Source: Paenibacillus_V sp046244365 (GTDB lineage Bacteria; Bacillota; Bacilli; Paenibacillales; NBRC-103111). From it: a stretch of 64,000 nt of DNA. The stretch covers positions 7,192,001-7,256,000 of the forward strand of contig NZ_CP176395.1 of the NCBI RefSeq assembly GCF_046244365.1, in the 5' to 3' direction. Position 1 is the stretch's first letter; each line of letters starts with the position of its first letter. Position numbers and translations under genes: made by a program. Shown here piece by piece: positions 24,730-33,104 of the stretch. The notes under the pieces are model-generated. The model was not told the origin of the DNA. It made no database searches and saw nothing but the letters and a program-made list of their open reading frames with translations.

Positions 24730-25134
24730 TTAGCCTCCCGCTTCATTCTTCGATTTCGAAGCTACAATATCAACTAATTCGTCAATCGTCCCCAAGCATA
24801 TTTCCACTTCAGGCAAATGATAAAAAGTACTGGTTGTTTCCGTGTTATTGACTTCTTCATCCGGGGAATACAGATATACTTTTTTGCCTTGTCCTAGCGC
24901 AATTCCTAATTCGATATGGCTGCCTTTTCCCGCCGGCAATATAACTACAATGAAGTCAGCTTCGATTACCGCGTTTTTCTCCTTCTGACCGATTTCTCTT
25001 AACTGCTCGATGGATGCAACCTCTTCAACTTGCGTCCAATCAAAGGTATGAACGTACCCTTTCCTGATCAACTGCTCGCTAACATACCTGACTGTACGCA
25101 GGTTTTTAAAACTGGATGCCACATAAAATTTCAT
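24730..25134 (-). CDS. Nucleoside 2-deoxyribosyltransferase-like protein
   Basis: A 134-residue Rossmann-like protein. MKFYVASSFKNLRTVRYVSEQL at the N-terminus and DFIVVILPAGKGSHIELGIALGQGKKVYLY in the middle match the nucleoside 2-deoxyribosyltransferase fold, in which the glutamate of the ELG motif attacks the nucleoside. Homologues also act as nucleotide hydrolases or lack known activity. It lies 17 bases after the stop of the inositol-monophosphatase-type gene and is codirectional with it. Confidence 0.7.
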   Translation of the reverse strand: MKFYVASSFKNLRTVRYVSEQLIRKGYVHTFDWTQVEEVASIEQLREIGQKEKNAVIEADFIVVILPAGKGSHIELGIALGQGKKVYLYSPDEEVNNTETTSTFYHLPEVEICLGTIDELVDIVASKSKNEAGG

Positions 25135-25151
25135 TTTATCCTCCGCTATGC

Positions 25152-25961
25152 CTAATTTCCCGAACGCAGCAACGAGAGAAGCTCTTCATATATGCCAGGA
25201 TTGGCGTAAACGACTTCTTCTCCCCATAATTCAAGCGGAATATCCGCAGGGATTTCTCCAACGTGGCCAGTGATGACTCCCGCTTCACGAGCGATAAGAC
25301 CCGCTGCCGCAACGTCCCAGGGAGCCAGACTCTCTGTATGGGCGTCCAGACGGCCCGATGCTACATAACAGATGTCAATGGCCGGGGCCGCCAATCGGCG
25401 GATGTCTCTGCAATGGGTAGCCAAGAGATTCACTCTTGCAAGCGCGGGACGCACTTTTAATTTATCGTGGGGAAAACCTGTACCGATCACCGCTTCCGAC
25501 AAAGCGTCAGAGCGACGAACATGAAGCTGTTCGCCATTGCAGCGAGCGCCTCCTCCTCGAACACCTACATAGGTAACCCCCAAATCCGGCGCATGCACAG
25601 CCCCCGCCCACACTACACCGTCAACAGCAATAGCCGCAGATACGGCAAAATGAGGGAGATGGCGCGAATAGTTAACGGTACCGTCCAGAGGATCGATAAT
25701 CCACAGCGGACCTTCAAAATTAGTAGTAGTCCAGTCTCCATCGGCGGTTTCTTCCGAAAGAATTCCATGTTCGGGGTAAAGACTGGAAATCGCTTCGCAA
25801 ATGATCCGATCGGAGGCTAAATCCGCCGATGTCACCAATTCTCCGGCGTTCTTGTACGTTACCTCTACGCGGGAATTCTTCCGTAATTCGATCATTTTTT
25901 TCCCGGCAGTGCGAACAACTTTATCCGCGAAGGTCGCCCATTCCAGCGCTTTATCTTTCAT
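25152..25961 (-). CDS. Inositol monophosphatase family phosphatase
   Basis: A 269-residue Mg-dependent sugar-phosphate phosphatase. All family motifs are present: LVTSADLASD, GILSEETADGD (metal-binding Glu), WIIDPLDGTVNYSRHLPHFAVS (the catalytic DPLDGT) and the C-terminal LAPWDVAAAGLIAREAGV (metal-binding Asp in WD). Substrates of bacterial members include inositol phosphate, fructose 1,6-bisphosphate, PAP and NADP. It is the first gene of a pair with the deoxyribosyltransferase-like gene. Confidence 0.9.
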   Translation of the reverse strand: MKDKALEWATFADKVVRTAGKKMIELRKNSRVEVTYKNAGELVTSADLASDRIICEAISSLYPEHGILSEETADGDWTTTNFEGPLWIIDPLDGTVNYSRHLPHFAVSAAIAVDGVVWAGAVHAPDLGVTYVGVRGGGARCNGEQLHVRRSDALSEAVIGTGFPHDKLKVRPALARVNLLATHCRDIRRLAAPAIDICYVASGRLDAHTESLAPWDVAAAGLIAREAGVITGHVGEIPADIPLELWGEEVVYANPGIYEELLSLLRSGN

Positions 25962-26166
25962 TTGGTTATACCACCCTTATTCTCTATGCCTTTCCATCAT
26001 ACTATCATGTTTACCGACAAGCATGGGGTATTTTACCTTTTGTTGACCATCTTTCAAAAATTTCGCCGTCGATGCTAGGTGTGCGCTGTTCCGTATACAA
26101 TCCCTGCGAAAATATGATAATAGCAGATCCTACTGATTGGTAGATTATAGAAAGGGGACCATAAGA

Positions 26167-26706
26167 ATGGCCGTACCTAAACGCAAAGCTAGAGTTCAAC
26201 TGTCGCCGCCTCAAAACATTTATTTCAGCAAGGTACTGTTTTCCGTTGGCAACGACCTGCATGTTCAAGTTGATCCTTTGCGACAACTCGCCGATGGCAG
26301 CTTTCTGATTACGGTGCATGTGAAAGGAACGCAAAAAGCCCGTGCGCTCGCCACATTGCTGGTGCTTCGCAAACAAATAGGCGGTATAATCATCCGCGTT
26401 CAAGTTAGAAACCAGAGCGGAAAGCTGGTATGTCCGATTAAGAGGTCGCTTACGCCGGCCGAAATTGCTGCACTCTATCAGATCGCCTTCCGGACGAACA
26501 GGCTGTTTGTCTTCGCCGCCGTTCGACGACTCCCCTTTACCGGCGTGTTCCCCGTGTTCAAAGCGAAGGTTGTCCAATTTTTCGCCGATAATTTGGCGGA
26601 CCTCTTCCGCAACTTGAACGAGGTTGCGGCTTTCGTCTTCCGGGACGTTCTGAAACAAACGATCGGGCAAACGCCGATCCAATTCTCCACCGCACAGAAA
26701 AAATAG
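26167..26706 (+). CDS. Unrecognised 179-residue protein
   Basis: I do not recognise the family. The N-terminus MAVPKRKARVQLSPP is basic and resembles the first residues of ribosomal protein L32, but the rest does not. The middle looks like alternating strands (FSVGNDLHVQVDPL, GSFLITVHVKG, GGIIIRVQVRNQSG) and the C-terminal third like amphipathic helices (VVQFFADNLADLFRNLNEVAAFVFRDVLKQ). No signal peptide. GGGG lies about 9 bases before the ATG and a strong terminator follows the stop, which is why this strand was preferred over a long antisense frame. Confidence 0.6.
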   Translation: MAVPKRKARVQLSPPQNIYFSKVLFSVGNDLHVQVDPLRQLADGSFLITVHVKGTQKARALATLLVLRKQIGGIIIRVQVRNQSGKLVCPIKRSLTPAEIAALYQIAFRTNRLFVFAAVRRLPFTGVFPVFKAKVVQFFADNLADLFRNLNEVAAFVFRDVLKQTIGQTPIQFSTAQKK

Positions 26707-26717
26707 AGCGTTTCACT

Positions 26718-26743
26718 AAAACGCGCAAATCACGCGCGTTTTT
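26718..26743 (+). terminator. Rho-independent terminator
   Basis: AAAACGCG, 9-base loop, CGCGTTTTT, twelve bases after the stop of the 179-residue gene. Confidence 0.85.
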
Positions 26744-26894
26744 GTGTTGCAGCTCCTGCATGGAAGTTCCCGCAACAACAAGCCGCCTTATTGGGTATTC
26801 CTGGGATGCGGGGCGTCAGCCTCCTCTTCCTTCAAAACAAGAAGAGGAGCTGCCGGCGAGCAAACTCCTCCACAACGTCCCAAACTTTAGGAAC

Positions 26895-27272
26895 TTATTC
26901 AAAGAAAACGCTTGGATATTCAACAACTCCTGAAACATGCTCAAATATATTCTCTTGCAGCTCTAACGCCATAAATGCCTCATCTCGCACTTCGAAAGGC
27001 GCTTTTATTCCCCATAAAGATGCTGGTTTGAAGCCGAATTTCGGATAATATTCCGGATGACCGAGTACAACAACCGAATGGTATCCAAGTTCTTTTGCTT
27101 TTTGTAATGCTTCGAGAATCAGCAGCCTTCCTTAATCCTTCGGATTTTCTGATGCGAGACACCAGTTCATGTTTTTTTTATCGCTGAATTCCATATCGGC
27201 AAATGCACGCTTTACGACGTTTTCGGTAATTTGATAATCATCTGCCTGTTCTTCTCTGATCGTTATGTTCAT
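26895..27272 (-). pseudogene. GNAT acetyltransferase pseudogene with internal deletion
   Basis: The frame opens with MNITIREEQADDYQITENVV and FADMEFSDKK, the N-terminus of YhbS-type GNATs, then meets TAA after 46 codons. In the same frame, directly after the stop, it continues GRLLILEALQKAKELGYHSVVVLGHPEYYPKFGFKPASLWG and ends FEVRDEAFMALEL to VVEYPSVFFE, the C-terminal third of that family. About 90 residues, including the acetyl-CoA motif A, are missing in between. So the gene suffered an internal deletion with a stop at or near the join. It follows a small membrane protein gene by 12 bases. Confidence 0.85.
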
Positions 27273-27284
27273 CTTTCCCATCTC

Positions 27285-27626
27285 CTAATTTTTCTTCCTA
27301 ATCATCAACACACCGGATATAAGGTAAAGAAATGAAGAAAGCACAAACAATTTAAAAATACTCGGTGTCATAGCCATATACAAGCTTATTGGAAGCGACC
27401 AAAGAAAGGCGATAATCATGAGGGAGGATTTTTTCAAGATCGCTGCGAATAATGCTAAGCAAGCAGGCGCCGCCAGCGTAAATAAGGTATGCAGTAAAAC
27501 GTCATTTCCAACCGGTTCGCGAGTGTATGGATTGTAAAAGGTTAATATAACCCAAAGTACTATGGAACCCATTGAAGCAAGTAGACCGATGCTATACGAT
27601 AGGCTCGTTCTGCTCAGATCCTCCAC
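27285..27626 (-). CDS. Small integral membrane protein, function unknown
   Basis: A 113-residue protein with four predicted membrane helices (around residues 11-30, 42-62, 65-85 and 88-108) and a basic C-terminus (RKKN). No conserved motif that I recognise. The start is a GTG preceded by GAGGGAAAGG. It lies 12 bases before the GNAT pseudogene and may have been its operon partner. Confidence 0.65.
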   Translation of the reverse strand: MEDLSRTSLSYSIGLLASMGSIVLWVILTFYNPYTREPVGNDVLLHTLFTLAAPACLALFAAILKKSSLMIIAFLWSLPISLYMAMTPSIFKLFVLSSFLYLISGVLMIRKKN

Positions 27627-27666
27627 CGCCTTTCCCTCTCATAGACCGCTCGGGCTGTAACAAAAA

Positions 27667-27849
27667 CTACTCGTCCCGCCGCTCAATCGGAACTCTTACG
27701 ATAGTCTGCCATTTCTCAACCGGGTTCCAGTTCGACTGATTTAAATAAATCTCCCGTGTCTTTCCCTTAACCCGGTACCCCATATCCGATATATGACTTA
27801 CGATTTCTTGAGCCGTCTTTTCCGTGTCGTCGTAATGGCCGACCGCCAT
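27667..27849 (-). pseudogene. Truncated GyrI-like / effector-binding domain fragment
   Basis: A 60-residue frame: GHYDDTEKTAQEIVSHISDMGYRVKGKTREIYLN followed by a strand ending VRVPIE. This is the C-terminal third of the GyrI-like (AraC effector-binding) domain, which is normally about 150 residues; the first two thirds and any DNA-binding domain are missing. An in-frame stop stands just upstream. AGGAGG does precede the ATG, so a short product could be made, but a remnant is more likely. Confidence 0.65.
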
Positions 27850-27897
27850 TTCCGCAGAACCTCCTCAGCTTGTTCCGCCGCAGCGTTCCATTATTGT

Positions 27898-28359
27898 TTA
27901 GTTCGACGGGCGGATCTTGACCGACTCTATAATAACCTTTAGTTCTTCTTTGTGCTCTTTGGTCAATGTATATCCCTGACTCGTATTATTCGAGTACATA
28001 ATCATCCCCCCGCCTTCCGGCGAAAGCCAAAGTTGTATGGAAGGCGGAGCCTTCCTGTCATCCTTCAAAACAAATTCAGCCTCGTAGTCCGGCGGACTGG
28101 CTTTAAGCGCGCCCGGCATGGGATCTGCAGTCTGTATGGCTTTAATAAACGTTTCTATCTGCTTCCGGTCCTGAACGATACCCGTAACTCCTTTGTTTCC
28201 GCTGCTGTCCTTTTTGTAAATAACGATTTTCCGAACGTCTTTATCGTTCCAATCCTCGACACACTTGCTGCTTTTAGCTGCACAGTCTTTTTCCCCATTG
28301 CAGCCTGATAGAATGAGAATAATGACACTCAACCAAACGAAAATGACGGTTCTCATCAT
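27898..28359 (-). CDS. Putative lipoprotein
   Basis: A 153-residue protein with a lipoprotein signal peptide (MMRTVIFVWLSVIILILSGC, lipobox LSGC, Cys20), so it should be anchored to the outer face of the membrane. The mature part has a further cysteine pair (DCAAKSSKC) and an alternating strand/helix pattern with no motif I recognise. It precedes the truncated effector-domain frame on the same strand. Confidence 0.75.
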   Translation of the reverse strand: MMRTVIFVWLSVIILILSGCNGEKDCAAKSSKCVEDWNDKDVRKIVIYKKDSSGNKGVTGIVQDRKQIETFIKAIQTADPMPGALKASPPDYEAEFVLKDDRKAPPSIQLWLSPEGGGMIMYSNNTSQGYTLTKEHKEELKVIIESVKIRPSN

Positions 28360-28436
28360 TCCAATCTCCTTTTATTAGACTTAGCCTAATAACGTGGAGA
28401 ACGACAAAATAGTTGCGTTAAGCCCCCGTTGTTGAA

Positions 28437-28460
28437 CAGGCTGCCGAAGAGGACAGCCTG
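28437..28460 (-). terminator. Weak hairpin after the VOC gene
   Basis: CAGGCTG and its complement (7 bp, 10-base loop), 22 bases beyond the VOC stop; followed on the minus strand by only short T runs. Confidence 0.35.
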
Positions 28461-28482
28461 CCCGTTGCATGTTGCTATTGCG

Positions 28483-28878
28483 CTATTCGTTCGGCTGCCA
28501 TACTTTCAGCTTATTGCCATCAGGGTCATAGAAATCGAATTCCCGGAACCAGCTGTGCACAAGCAGATCCCCGACACGAATGCCATTCGAGCGGGCATGC
28601 TCGTATAGGCCGGCAATATCTGAAGTTCGAAAACATACAACCGGCATTTCATAATGCTCCCCGTTTTCCAACCACTGGTTTGTATGAAAAGCTAGAACTT
28701 GCCCGTCTAGCCGCTCGCGCAAAAAAACCTCTTGCTTACCCGCAAGCAAATAATCTCCGCCCTGCTCTAACCCGAAATGCTCCATATACCATGCCTCGGA
28801 TTGCTTTCTGTTGGAAACCGGGATGTATACACCATCTATTCCGGTCAGAACGGTTTTCCTTTTTACCTGTTCCTCCAA
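28483..28878 (-). CDS. VOC family protein (glyoxalase/dioxygenase fold)
   Basis: A 131-residue single VOC domain. TGIDGVYIPVSNRKQSEAWYMEHFGLEQ at the N-terminus and FREFDFYDPDGNKLKVWQ at the C-terminus are the two beta-alpha-beta-beta-beta halves. Such proteins include metal-dependent glyoxalases, dioxygenases and antibiotic-binding proteins; the activity is open. The start appears to be TTG, preceded by AGGAGCTGGGGAG. Confidence 0.75.
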   Translation of the reverse strand: MEEQVKRKTVLTGIDGVYIPVSNRKQSEAWYMEHFGLEQGGDYLLAGKQEVFLRERLDGQVLAFHTNQWLENGEHYEMPVVCFRTSDIAGLYEHARSNGIRVGDLLVHSWFREFDFYDPDGNKLKVWQPNE

Positions 28879-29198
28879 CGCTCCCCAGCTCCTTTAATTT
28901 GAGTTTTCCCCAAAGGGGGAACCGCTCGGCCGTCGTTGCCCCCAGTATTGGTATTAACTAGCAATATTCGATGTATGGAGAAGATATCCTTCTCGCGGCT
29001 TGTGAAAGGATCAGCGACCGGCTTCCTATGGAAATGGTAACGATATTCCGGGGCTTAGCCGCCTGATCGTACCGGCTTGTACGTCACCCCAACCACTCTT
29101 TGTCGGCCCACTTCTCGGGCGAATTCTCGGGCGAGTCCACGACGCCATCCGATTTCTTATCGATTGCTCCTAATTGGCTTGATCCGATTGAGAAAATG
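28879..29198. other. Intergenic region, no gene seen
   Basis: About 320 bases upstream of the VOC gene and downstream of the SRPBCC gene terminator. A protein-like minus-strand tail around 29100-29170 (SPENSPEKWADKEWLG then stop) has no start codon or ribosome binding site and could be a decayed gene end; nothing else is seen. Confidence 0.4.
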
Positions 29199-29224
29199 AA
29201 AAAGAGCTGCCGACAGGCAAGCTC
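29199..29224 (-). terminator. Terminator of the SRPBCC gene
   Basis: Minus strand GAGC-T-TGCC, loop TGTC, GGCAGCTC, with one bulged base, followed by five Ts. It lies about 95 bases past the stop. Confidence 0.7.
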
Positions 29225-29318
29225 CTCTTTATTGTGACCCTATCGTTTTCACGAGCCTTAGTCTGATGTTCAAGTCCCGTTCCTCGGTTTAGCTTAACGA
29301 CCGTATTTGCCTGATCGG

Positions 29319-29732
29319 CTATCCGCTCTGCGCTTCGGCCTCAATCGTTTGCTTCATGATTTCGGCTCCCCGCTCGACGCGCATCCGGATTTCTGCAGCG
29401 AACTCATGAGGCAAAAAATCGGTAATCCAGACGAGCCGACTACGGTTATCGCTCTCGGCAATGATCTGCAGCGAAGCATGATGGTGCACAAGCGGCATAC
29501 GTGCCTCGACCACCGAGTACGCCAACCTGCGAGACTCGTCATCCACGGCAACGATACGTTCGCGCACGACTCCCCCGTTCGCGAGAATGAGGATTCGGTT
29601 GTCGCCATCTAGCTGTGTGTCGGCGGTATAGCCTGGCACAAGGCGCCGATGCACTGCACCGACATCGCGTACCGCCGCCCAAGCTTGCTCAGGAGCGGCC
29701 ATGATCAAGATTTCCTTACGAATAGTTGCCAT
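29319..29732 (-). CDS. SRPBCC family protein (polyketide cyclase/START-like)
   Basis: A 137-residue START-like helix-grip protein: RKEILIMAAPEQAWAAVRDVG at the N-terminus, a run of beta strands (RRLAYSVVEARMPLVHHHASLQII), and a long C-terminal helix (AEIRMRVERGAEIMKQTIEAEA). The family binds hydrophobic ligands; no catalytic motif is evident. It is codirectional with the upstream methyltransferase gene, 45 bases away. Confidence 0.8.
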   Translation of the reverse strand: MATIRKEILIMAAPEQAWAAVRDVGAVHRRLVPGYTADTQLDGDNRILILANGGVVRERIVAVDDESRRLAYSVVEARMPLVHHHASLQIIAESDNRSRLVWITDFLPHEFAAEIRMRVERGAEIMKQTIEAEAQSG

Positions 29733-29777
29733 TTTCCCTACCTCTTTTTACCATCTTATGCTCTTGCTGCAATGTCT

Positions 29778-30512
29778 TCAACCCTTGACCGCCGCGATCA
29801 GGAGAAAGATAGGACGACGGGTTTCGTCCCGCATGTCCGGATATTTGGCCAATGCTTCTTCGGACGGTTGAGGCTCGGATACGTTCGTAATCTGAAAACC
29901 TGATTCCAATAGCGCATTCATATGGGTCGCGACGGTACGATGATATTTGACAACATCATTGTCCAGAAATCTTGCCTGCCGCGGACCTTCATTCTGGTAA
30001 TTGTCGACGGGCCAATGCAATCGCTCGCCTTGCGGACCGTAATACCAGTCTTGCGCAGAAAGCGCGGTGAAGATCGGATGCTCGACCGAGAGTACGAATG
30101 TGCCCCCTGGCGCCAGACAGTGGTGAACCTTTCGGCAAACCGCATCGAACCGCTCGATATAATGCAGGGCAAGCGAGCTTATGACCACGTCGAACGCTTC
30201 TGCGGTAAAATCGATATCTTCTATTGCAAGCTTGCGGTATTCGATCGCCGGATCGTCGGTATACGCTCTGGCACGCGCAATCATATTTTCGGAGAGATCT
30301 ATCCCTACAACCGACCGGGCTTGCTGTTCCCGCGCATATCGGCAATGCCAGCCAAAGCCGCAGCCAAGATCAAGCACCCTTTTATCGCGCAGCTCGGGAA
30401 TGAGCGAACGGAGGACCGGCCATTCCCCGGCAGCATCCAGCCCGCCGACCGAACGAGGCATCTGACTATAATTCGCGAAAAATCCGGGATCGTCATATTT
30501 GTTTTGTTTCAT
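29778..30512 (-). CDS. Class I SAM-dependent methyltransferase
   Basis: A 244-residue methyltransferase. Motif I VLDLGCGFGWHCRYA (about 46-60), the acidic loop VGIDLSENMIARARA, FDVVISSLALHYIE (motif IV region) and LAPGGTFVLSVEHP (post-motif) are all present, as in UbiE/BioC-like small-molecule methyltransferases. The C-terminal part with HRTVATHMNALLESGFQI is usual for this group. Substrate unknown. Likely cotranscribed with the SRPBCC gene downstream. Confidence 0.88.
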   Translation of the reverse strand: MKQNKYDDPGFFANYSQMPRSVGGLDAAGEWPVLRSLIPELRDKRVLDLGCGFGWHCRYAREQQARSVVGIDLSENMIARARAYTDDPAIEYRKLAIEDIDFTAEAFDVVISSLALHYIERFDAVCRKVHHCLAPGGTFVLSVEHPIFTALSAQDWYYGPQGERLHWPVDNYQNEGPRQARFLDNDVVKYHRTVATHMNALLESGFQITNVSEPQPSEEALAKYPDMRDETRRPIFLLIAAVKG

Positions 30513-30903
30513 AGCTCGAAGCCCCCTCTAGTGGTTATCCTGTACTCAGTTATCATCATCATCTTTTATTTTACCAGCAATACCAGCCGTATCTAAAATT
30601 CAATTGTCCAAGAATGGAATTCCATGGACGTTTAATCCGGTCAACCCGCCGTAATCAAGTTTCCTCCTAGTAAGATTACCACTTCTTCCATGCGCTTTAT
30701 CGGGGGAGTATTCCTTTAATAAAAGATTCTTCCGCCATCCTTCCCGACTGAATACTTAAAGGCATTCTCCAAATTCGTTCAGGAAAGGGACTCCATAAAC
30801 CAAAGCAAGCAAGGATAAACGCCATTCGGCTTCTTTGAAGCCAGACGTTTACCGAGAAATGGAACAATCAGCGGAGGATATACTTTCTGACATTTTAAAA
30901 AAA
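30513..30903. other. Intergenic region, no gene seen
   Basis: About 390 bases left of the truncated secreted-protein locus. One plus-strand stretch near 30815-30935 reads like protein (KPDVYREMEQSAEDILSD) but has no start site and runs into the terminator hairpin, so it was not called. Confidence 0.4.
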
Positions 30904-30933
30904 CACCTGCTCCCTATAGTAAGAGAGCAGGTG
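30904..30933 (-). terminator. Rho-independent terminator of the decayed secreted-protein gene
   Basis: Minus strand CACCTGCTC, 12-base loop, GAGCAGGTG, then seven Ts. It stands 14 bases past the stop of the C-terminal fragment at 30947, showing that this fragment was the true end of a gene. Confidence 0.88.
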
Positions 30934-30946
30934 CCGGGTAGCATAT

Positions 30947-31078
30947 TTAGGGGTTCACTTTCACGACGATCTTCCCGCTGATCGCCGTGCCGGCATCGTT
31001 GATCAGTTCGCCTTGATACTCGTACGTGCCTGCCGGTCTGTTAGCGATAGCCGTTATCGCGTATTGTGCGTTCGGCGT
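30947..31078 (-). pseudogene. C-terminal fragment of a secreted protein (Ig-like repeat end)
   Basis: In minus frame the sequence reads YAITAIANRPAGTYEYQGELI, then DAGTAISGKIVVKVNP and TAA, the end of a bacterial Ig-like or fibronectin-like domain seen at the C-terminus of secreted Paenibacillus glycosidases. It has no start and is followed by a proper terminator. It is separated from the N-terminal fragment at 31250-31720 by a reversed piece of an unrelated gene. Confidence 0.7.
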
Positions 31079-31262
31079 ATGATCTAGCCGCTTCCGCGGA
31101 AAAAGACGGCCAAACGATCAAAAGCGCGGAGGCTGCCTTGGCCCGACTATCGGACACGGACCCGACCGCCGCAGCGGAAAACTCTCCGTTCGGCATATCG
31201 ACCCATCTTGCGAGAACAAGCTTTGGTTGGACGCCGGAGTTAAGCGCGCTCATTCATCTTGC
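31072..31262 (+). pseudogene. 3' fragment of an NAD(P)-dependent epimerase-like gene
   Basis: Plus frame: AYDLAASAEKDGQTIKSAEA, then DPTAAAENSPFGISTHLART and FGWTPELSALIHL. From memory this is the C-terminal end of a short-chain NAD(P)-binding epimerase/reductase. It has no Rossmann fold, start or ribosome binding site, and is flanked at both ends by minus-strand pieces of a secreted protein. The frame trails into the N-terminal fragment gene. A fragment brought in by rearrangement. Confidence 0.6.
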
Positions 31263-31720
31263 AGGCGCCAAAAAAGATAGCTCGTGCCGCCGTTAGATTT
31301 AAATACCTCCACTTTCTTCCAATCCGTCGTCGGTGACAAAGCGATAACCTGCTGGTGCACCTGCCCGGTCGAATCCTTCACCCGAAGACCGATGGAAGCG
31401 GCATCCGCCGTTTTGACCCAAAACTCCAGCTTCTGCATATCCAAAGGCAAGAACGTTCTGCGAATCGATACGTACTGGCCGCCTGCGTTGAAATCGCCGC
31501 TCAGCCTGCCGGAAAAGACTCCCGATTTGGCAGCGGACGAATCCTGCGCATACTCGCCCTTGGCTCCCGGAAACTCGGTGCCGAGGCCGAAACGCCAAAC
31601 CTCTTCATCGCTTTCAAAGCAGCCGATGGGCGCTTTTTGTAACGTTTCTGCCGCTAAAGCTATCGTGTTCCCTGCAACTAATCCATTCCAAGGCGAGATC
31701 ATCAAAAGCAGGACCAGCAT
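31250..31720 (-). pseudogene. N-terminal fragment of a secreted carbohydrate-binding protein
   Basis: A 156-residue frame with a signal peptide (MLVLLLMISPWNGLVAGNTI, cleavage near ALAAE) and one jelly-roll carbohydrate-binding-like domain: CFESDEEVWRFGLGTEFPGA, GVFSGRLSGDFNAGGQYVSI, LEFWVKTADAASIGLRVKD. In related secreted glycosidases this domain precedes a catalytic domain. Here the frame stops after SYLFWRLQDE, where the sequence changes to the reversed epimerase fragment. A truncated product could still be exported, but the enzyme part is gone. Confidence 0.75.
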
Positions 31721-31781
31721 GAAGCTTAATCATCCACTTTTTCGTTAACAAGTTAACTCACTCCCTATAGAGGTTGCCAAG

Positions 31782-33104
31782 CTACATTTGAAAACGTTCC
31801 GTTTCCCCTTCGACAAACTGTCCGCCGGCTTGAAGCACATACCGGATATGGGCCGCACGCACGTCGCGCGTATTTTCGGCGCCGGTCCGCACCATGATGG
31901 CCGCGGCGGTTCCCGCCGCCTCCCCGATCGCGCTGATTCCCGACATTACGCGGTAAGAGCTGTGCGCTTCATGCGTGCCGCTTATGCACCTTGAGCTTAA
32001 CAACAGATTGCAGAAGCCCTTCGCAATCAAGGAGCGGTACGGGATATGATAATAACCGGCTCCTCCGATCGGCACGAGTTTGGCGCTCCCGCCAAGCGGA
32101 TCATGAATATCCAGCTCGTAAGCGCAAGCGGCGACCATGTCGTCGAAGGTTTTGGCCGAGAGGCAATCTTCCGCAGTCAGCACATAGTCTCCCACAATGC
32201 GCCGCCCTTCGCGGACCCCCAGCTTCGAAGCGATGAAATCGACATGCGCTTCCCGAAATGCCGGATGCCGCCGAATGGCCTCCACCAGCTCCTCGGCTTG
32301 TTTGACGCCTTCTTTCATGCCCGCTTCGACCGACTCCTCGGAAGTCGGGTCCACATCCGTCACCGCAGTCGAATTAAACAACAGCGACTTCCCGTCCGGA
32401 TAAGGAAAGCACAATACGCTTGGCCTTGGATTGCTCGTGCGTCCCTCCTCCTTCATTCGCCGATAATAGTCCGTCAGCTCCTGACGAAGGGATCGGATGC
32501 CACCCCATGTGGTGAACGACGGATTTTGCAGCAGCTCCGGAGCAAATCCGCTCAGCTTGAAGGTAACGGTTGCGGACTGCATTTTACCGTCCTCCTCGCG
32601 TCCCATTTGGCATTCCGCACCCGCCAGCGCGCTTAGATTTCCGTCGGCTGAAGCATCGAGAAACACCTTGCCCTTCAGTTCTCCTTGCCGGTTGCCGTCA
32701 AGAGTCAGACTGACGATGCCGCCCCCTTGAACATGCACACGCTTCACCGACGTGCCGGTCAAGACCGTTAGCGTCGGCTCTGCTGCCAGCAGAGCTTCGT
32801 AAGCCGCTTTCAACTCCCACTCGTCGTAAGTCGGAACCGTCTCCTCCTCCCCGTAAATGCCGGTATGGCGGTACGCGGAAGGAAATAGCTCCCGGTGTAT
32901 GCCGTTATTAATGACACGGCCGCTGTAATCCCTGAACTTGCATACGAGGGAAACCGCGGAATGAACGCCCGTTCCCCCGATCTCCTTCATTTGTTCGATG
33001 AGAACCACCTTCGCACGCATACGCGCGGCAGCCAAAGCCGCACAGACGCCCCCTACTCCGGCCCCAACCACTACGACGTCGTACTCATTGCCTATTTGCC
33101 CCAT
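31782..33104 (-). CDS. FAD-dependent oxidoreductase (FAD_oxidored / PF12831 type)
   Basis: A 440-residue flavoprotein. The dinucleotide-binding motif VVVVGAGVGGVCAALAAARMRAKVVLIEQ (about 11-39) and the second FAD contact VFLDASADGNLSALAG are clear, as is the C-terminal RCISGTHEAHSSYRVMSGISAIGEAAGTAAA. Proteins of this group sit in many Paenibacillus and Bacteroidetes polysaccharide loci; their substrates are mostly unknown. It lies 333 bases downstream of the lyase-like gene, with a cre-like site in between, so it likely has its own promoter. Confidence 0.88.
   Translation of the reverse strand: MGQIGNEYDVVVVGAGVGGVCAALAAARMRAKVVLIEQMKEIGGTGVHSAVSLVCKFRDYSGRVINNGIHRELFPSAYRHTGIYGEEETVPTYDEWELKAAYEALLAAEPTLTVLTGTSVKRVHVQGGGIVSLTLDGNRQGELKGKVFLDASADGNLSALAGAECQMGREEDGKMQSATVTFKLSGFAPELLQNPSFTTWGGIRSLRQELTDYYRRMKEEGRTSNPRPSVLCFPYPDGKSLLFNSTAVTDVDPTSEESVEAGMKEGVKQAEELVEAIRRHPAFREAHVDFIASKLGVREGRRIVGDYVLTAEDCLSAKTFDDMVAACAYELDIHDPLGGSAKLVPIGGAGYYHIPYRSLIAKGFCNLLLSSRCISGTHEAHSSYRVMSGISAIGEAAGTAAAIMVRTGAENTRDVRAAHIRYVLQAGGQFVEGETERFQM

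Noticed and set aside
26011..26682. 223-residue minus-strand frame opposite the unrecognised protein
   Set aside because: The plus frame has a ribosome binding site and a terminator right after its stop; the minus frame has neither.
29100..29170. Protein-like minus-strand tail SPENSPEKWADKEWLG
   Set aside because: No start codon, no ribosome binding site, too short to assign; may be a gene remnant but unsupported.
30815..30935. Protein-like plus-strand stretch KPDVYREMEQSAEDILSD
   Set aside because: No start site and it runs through the terminator hairpin; probably chance.
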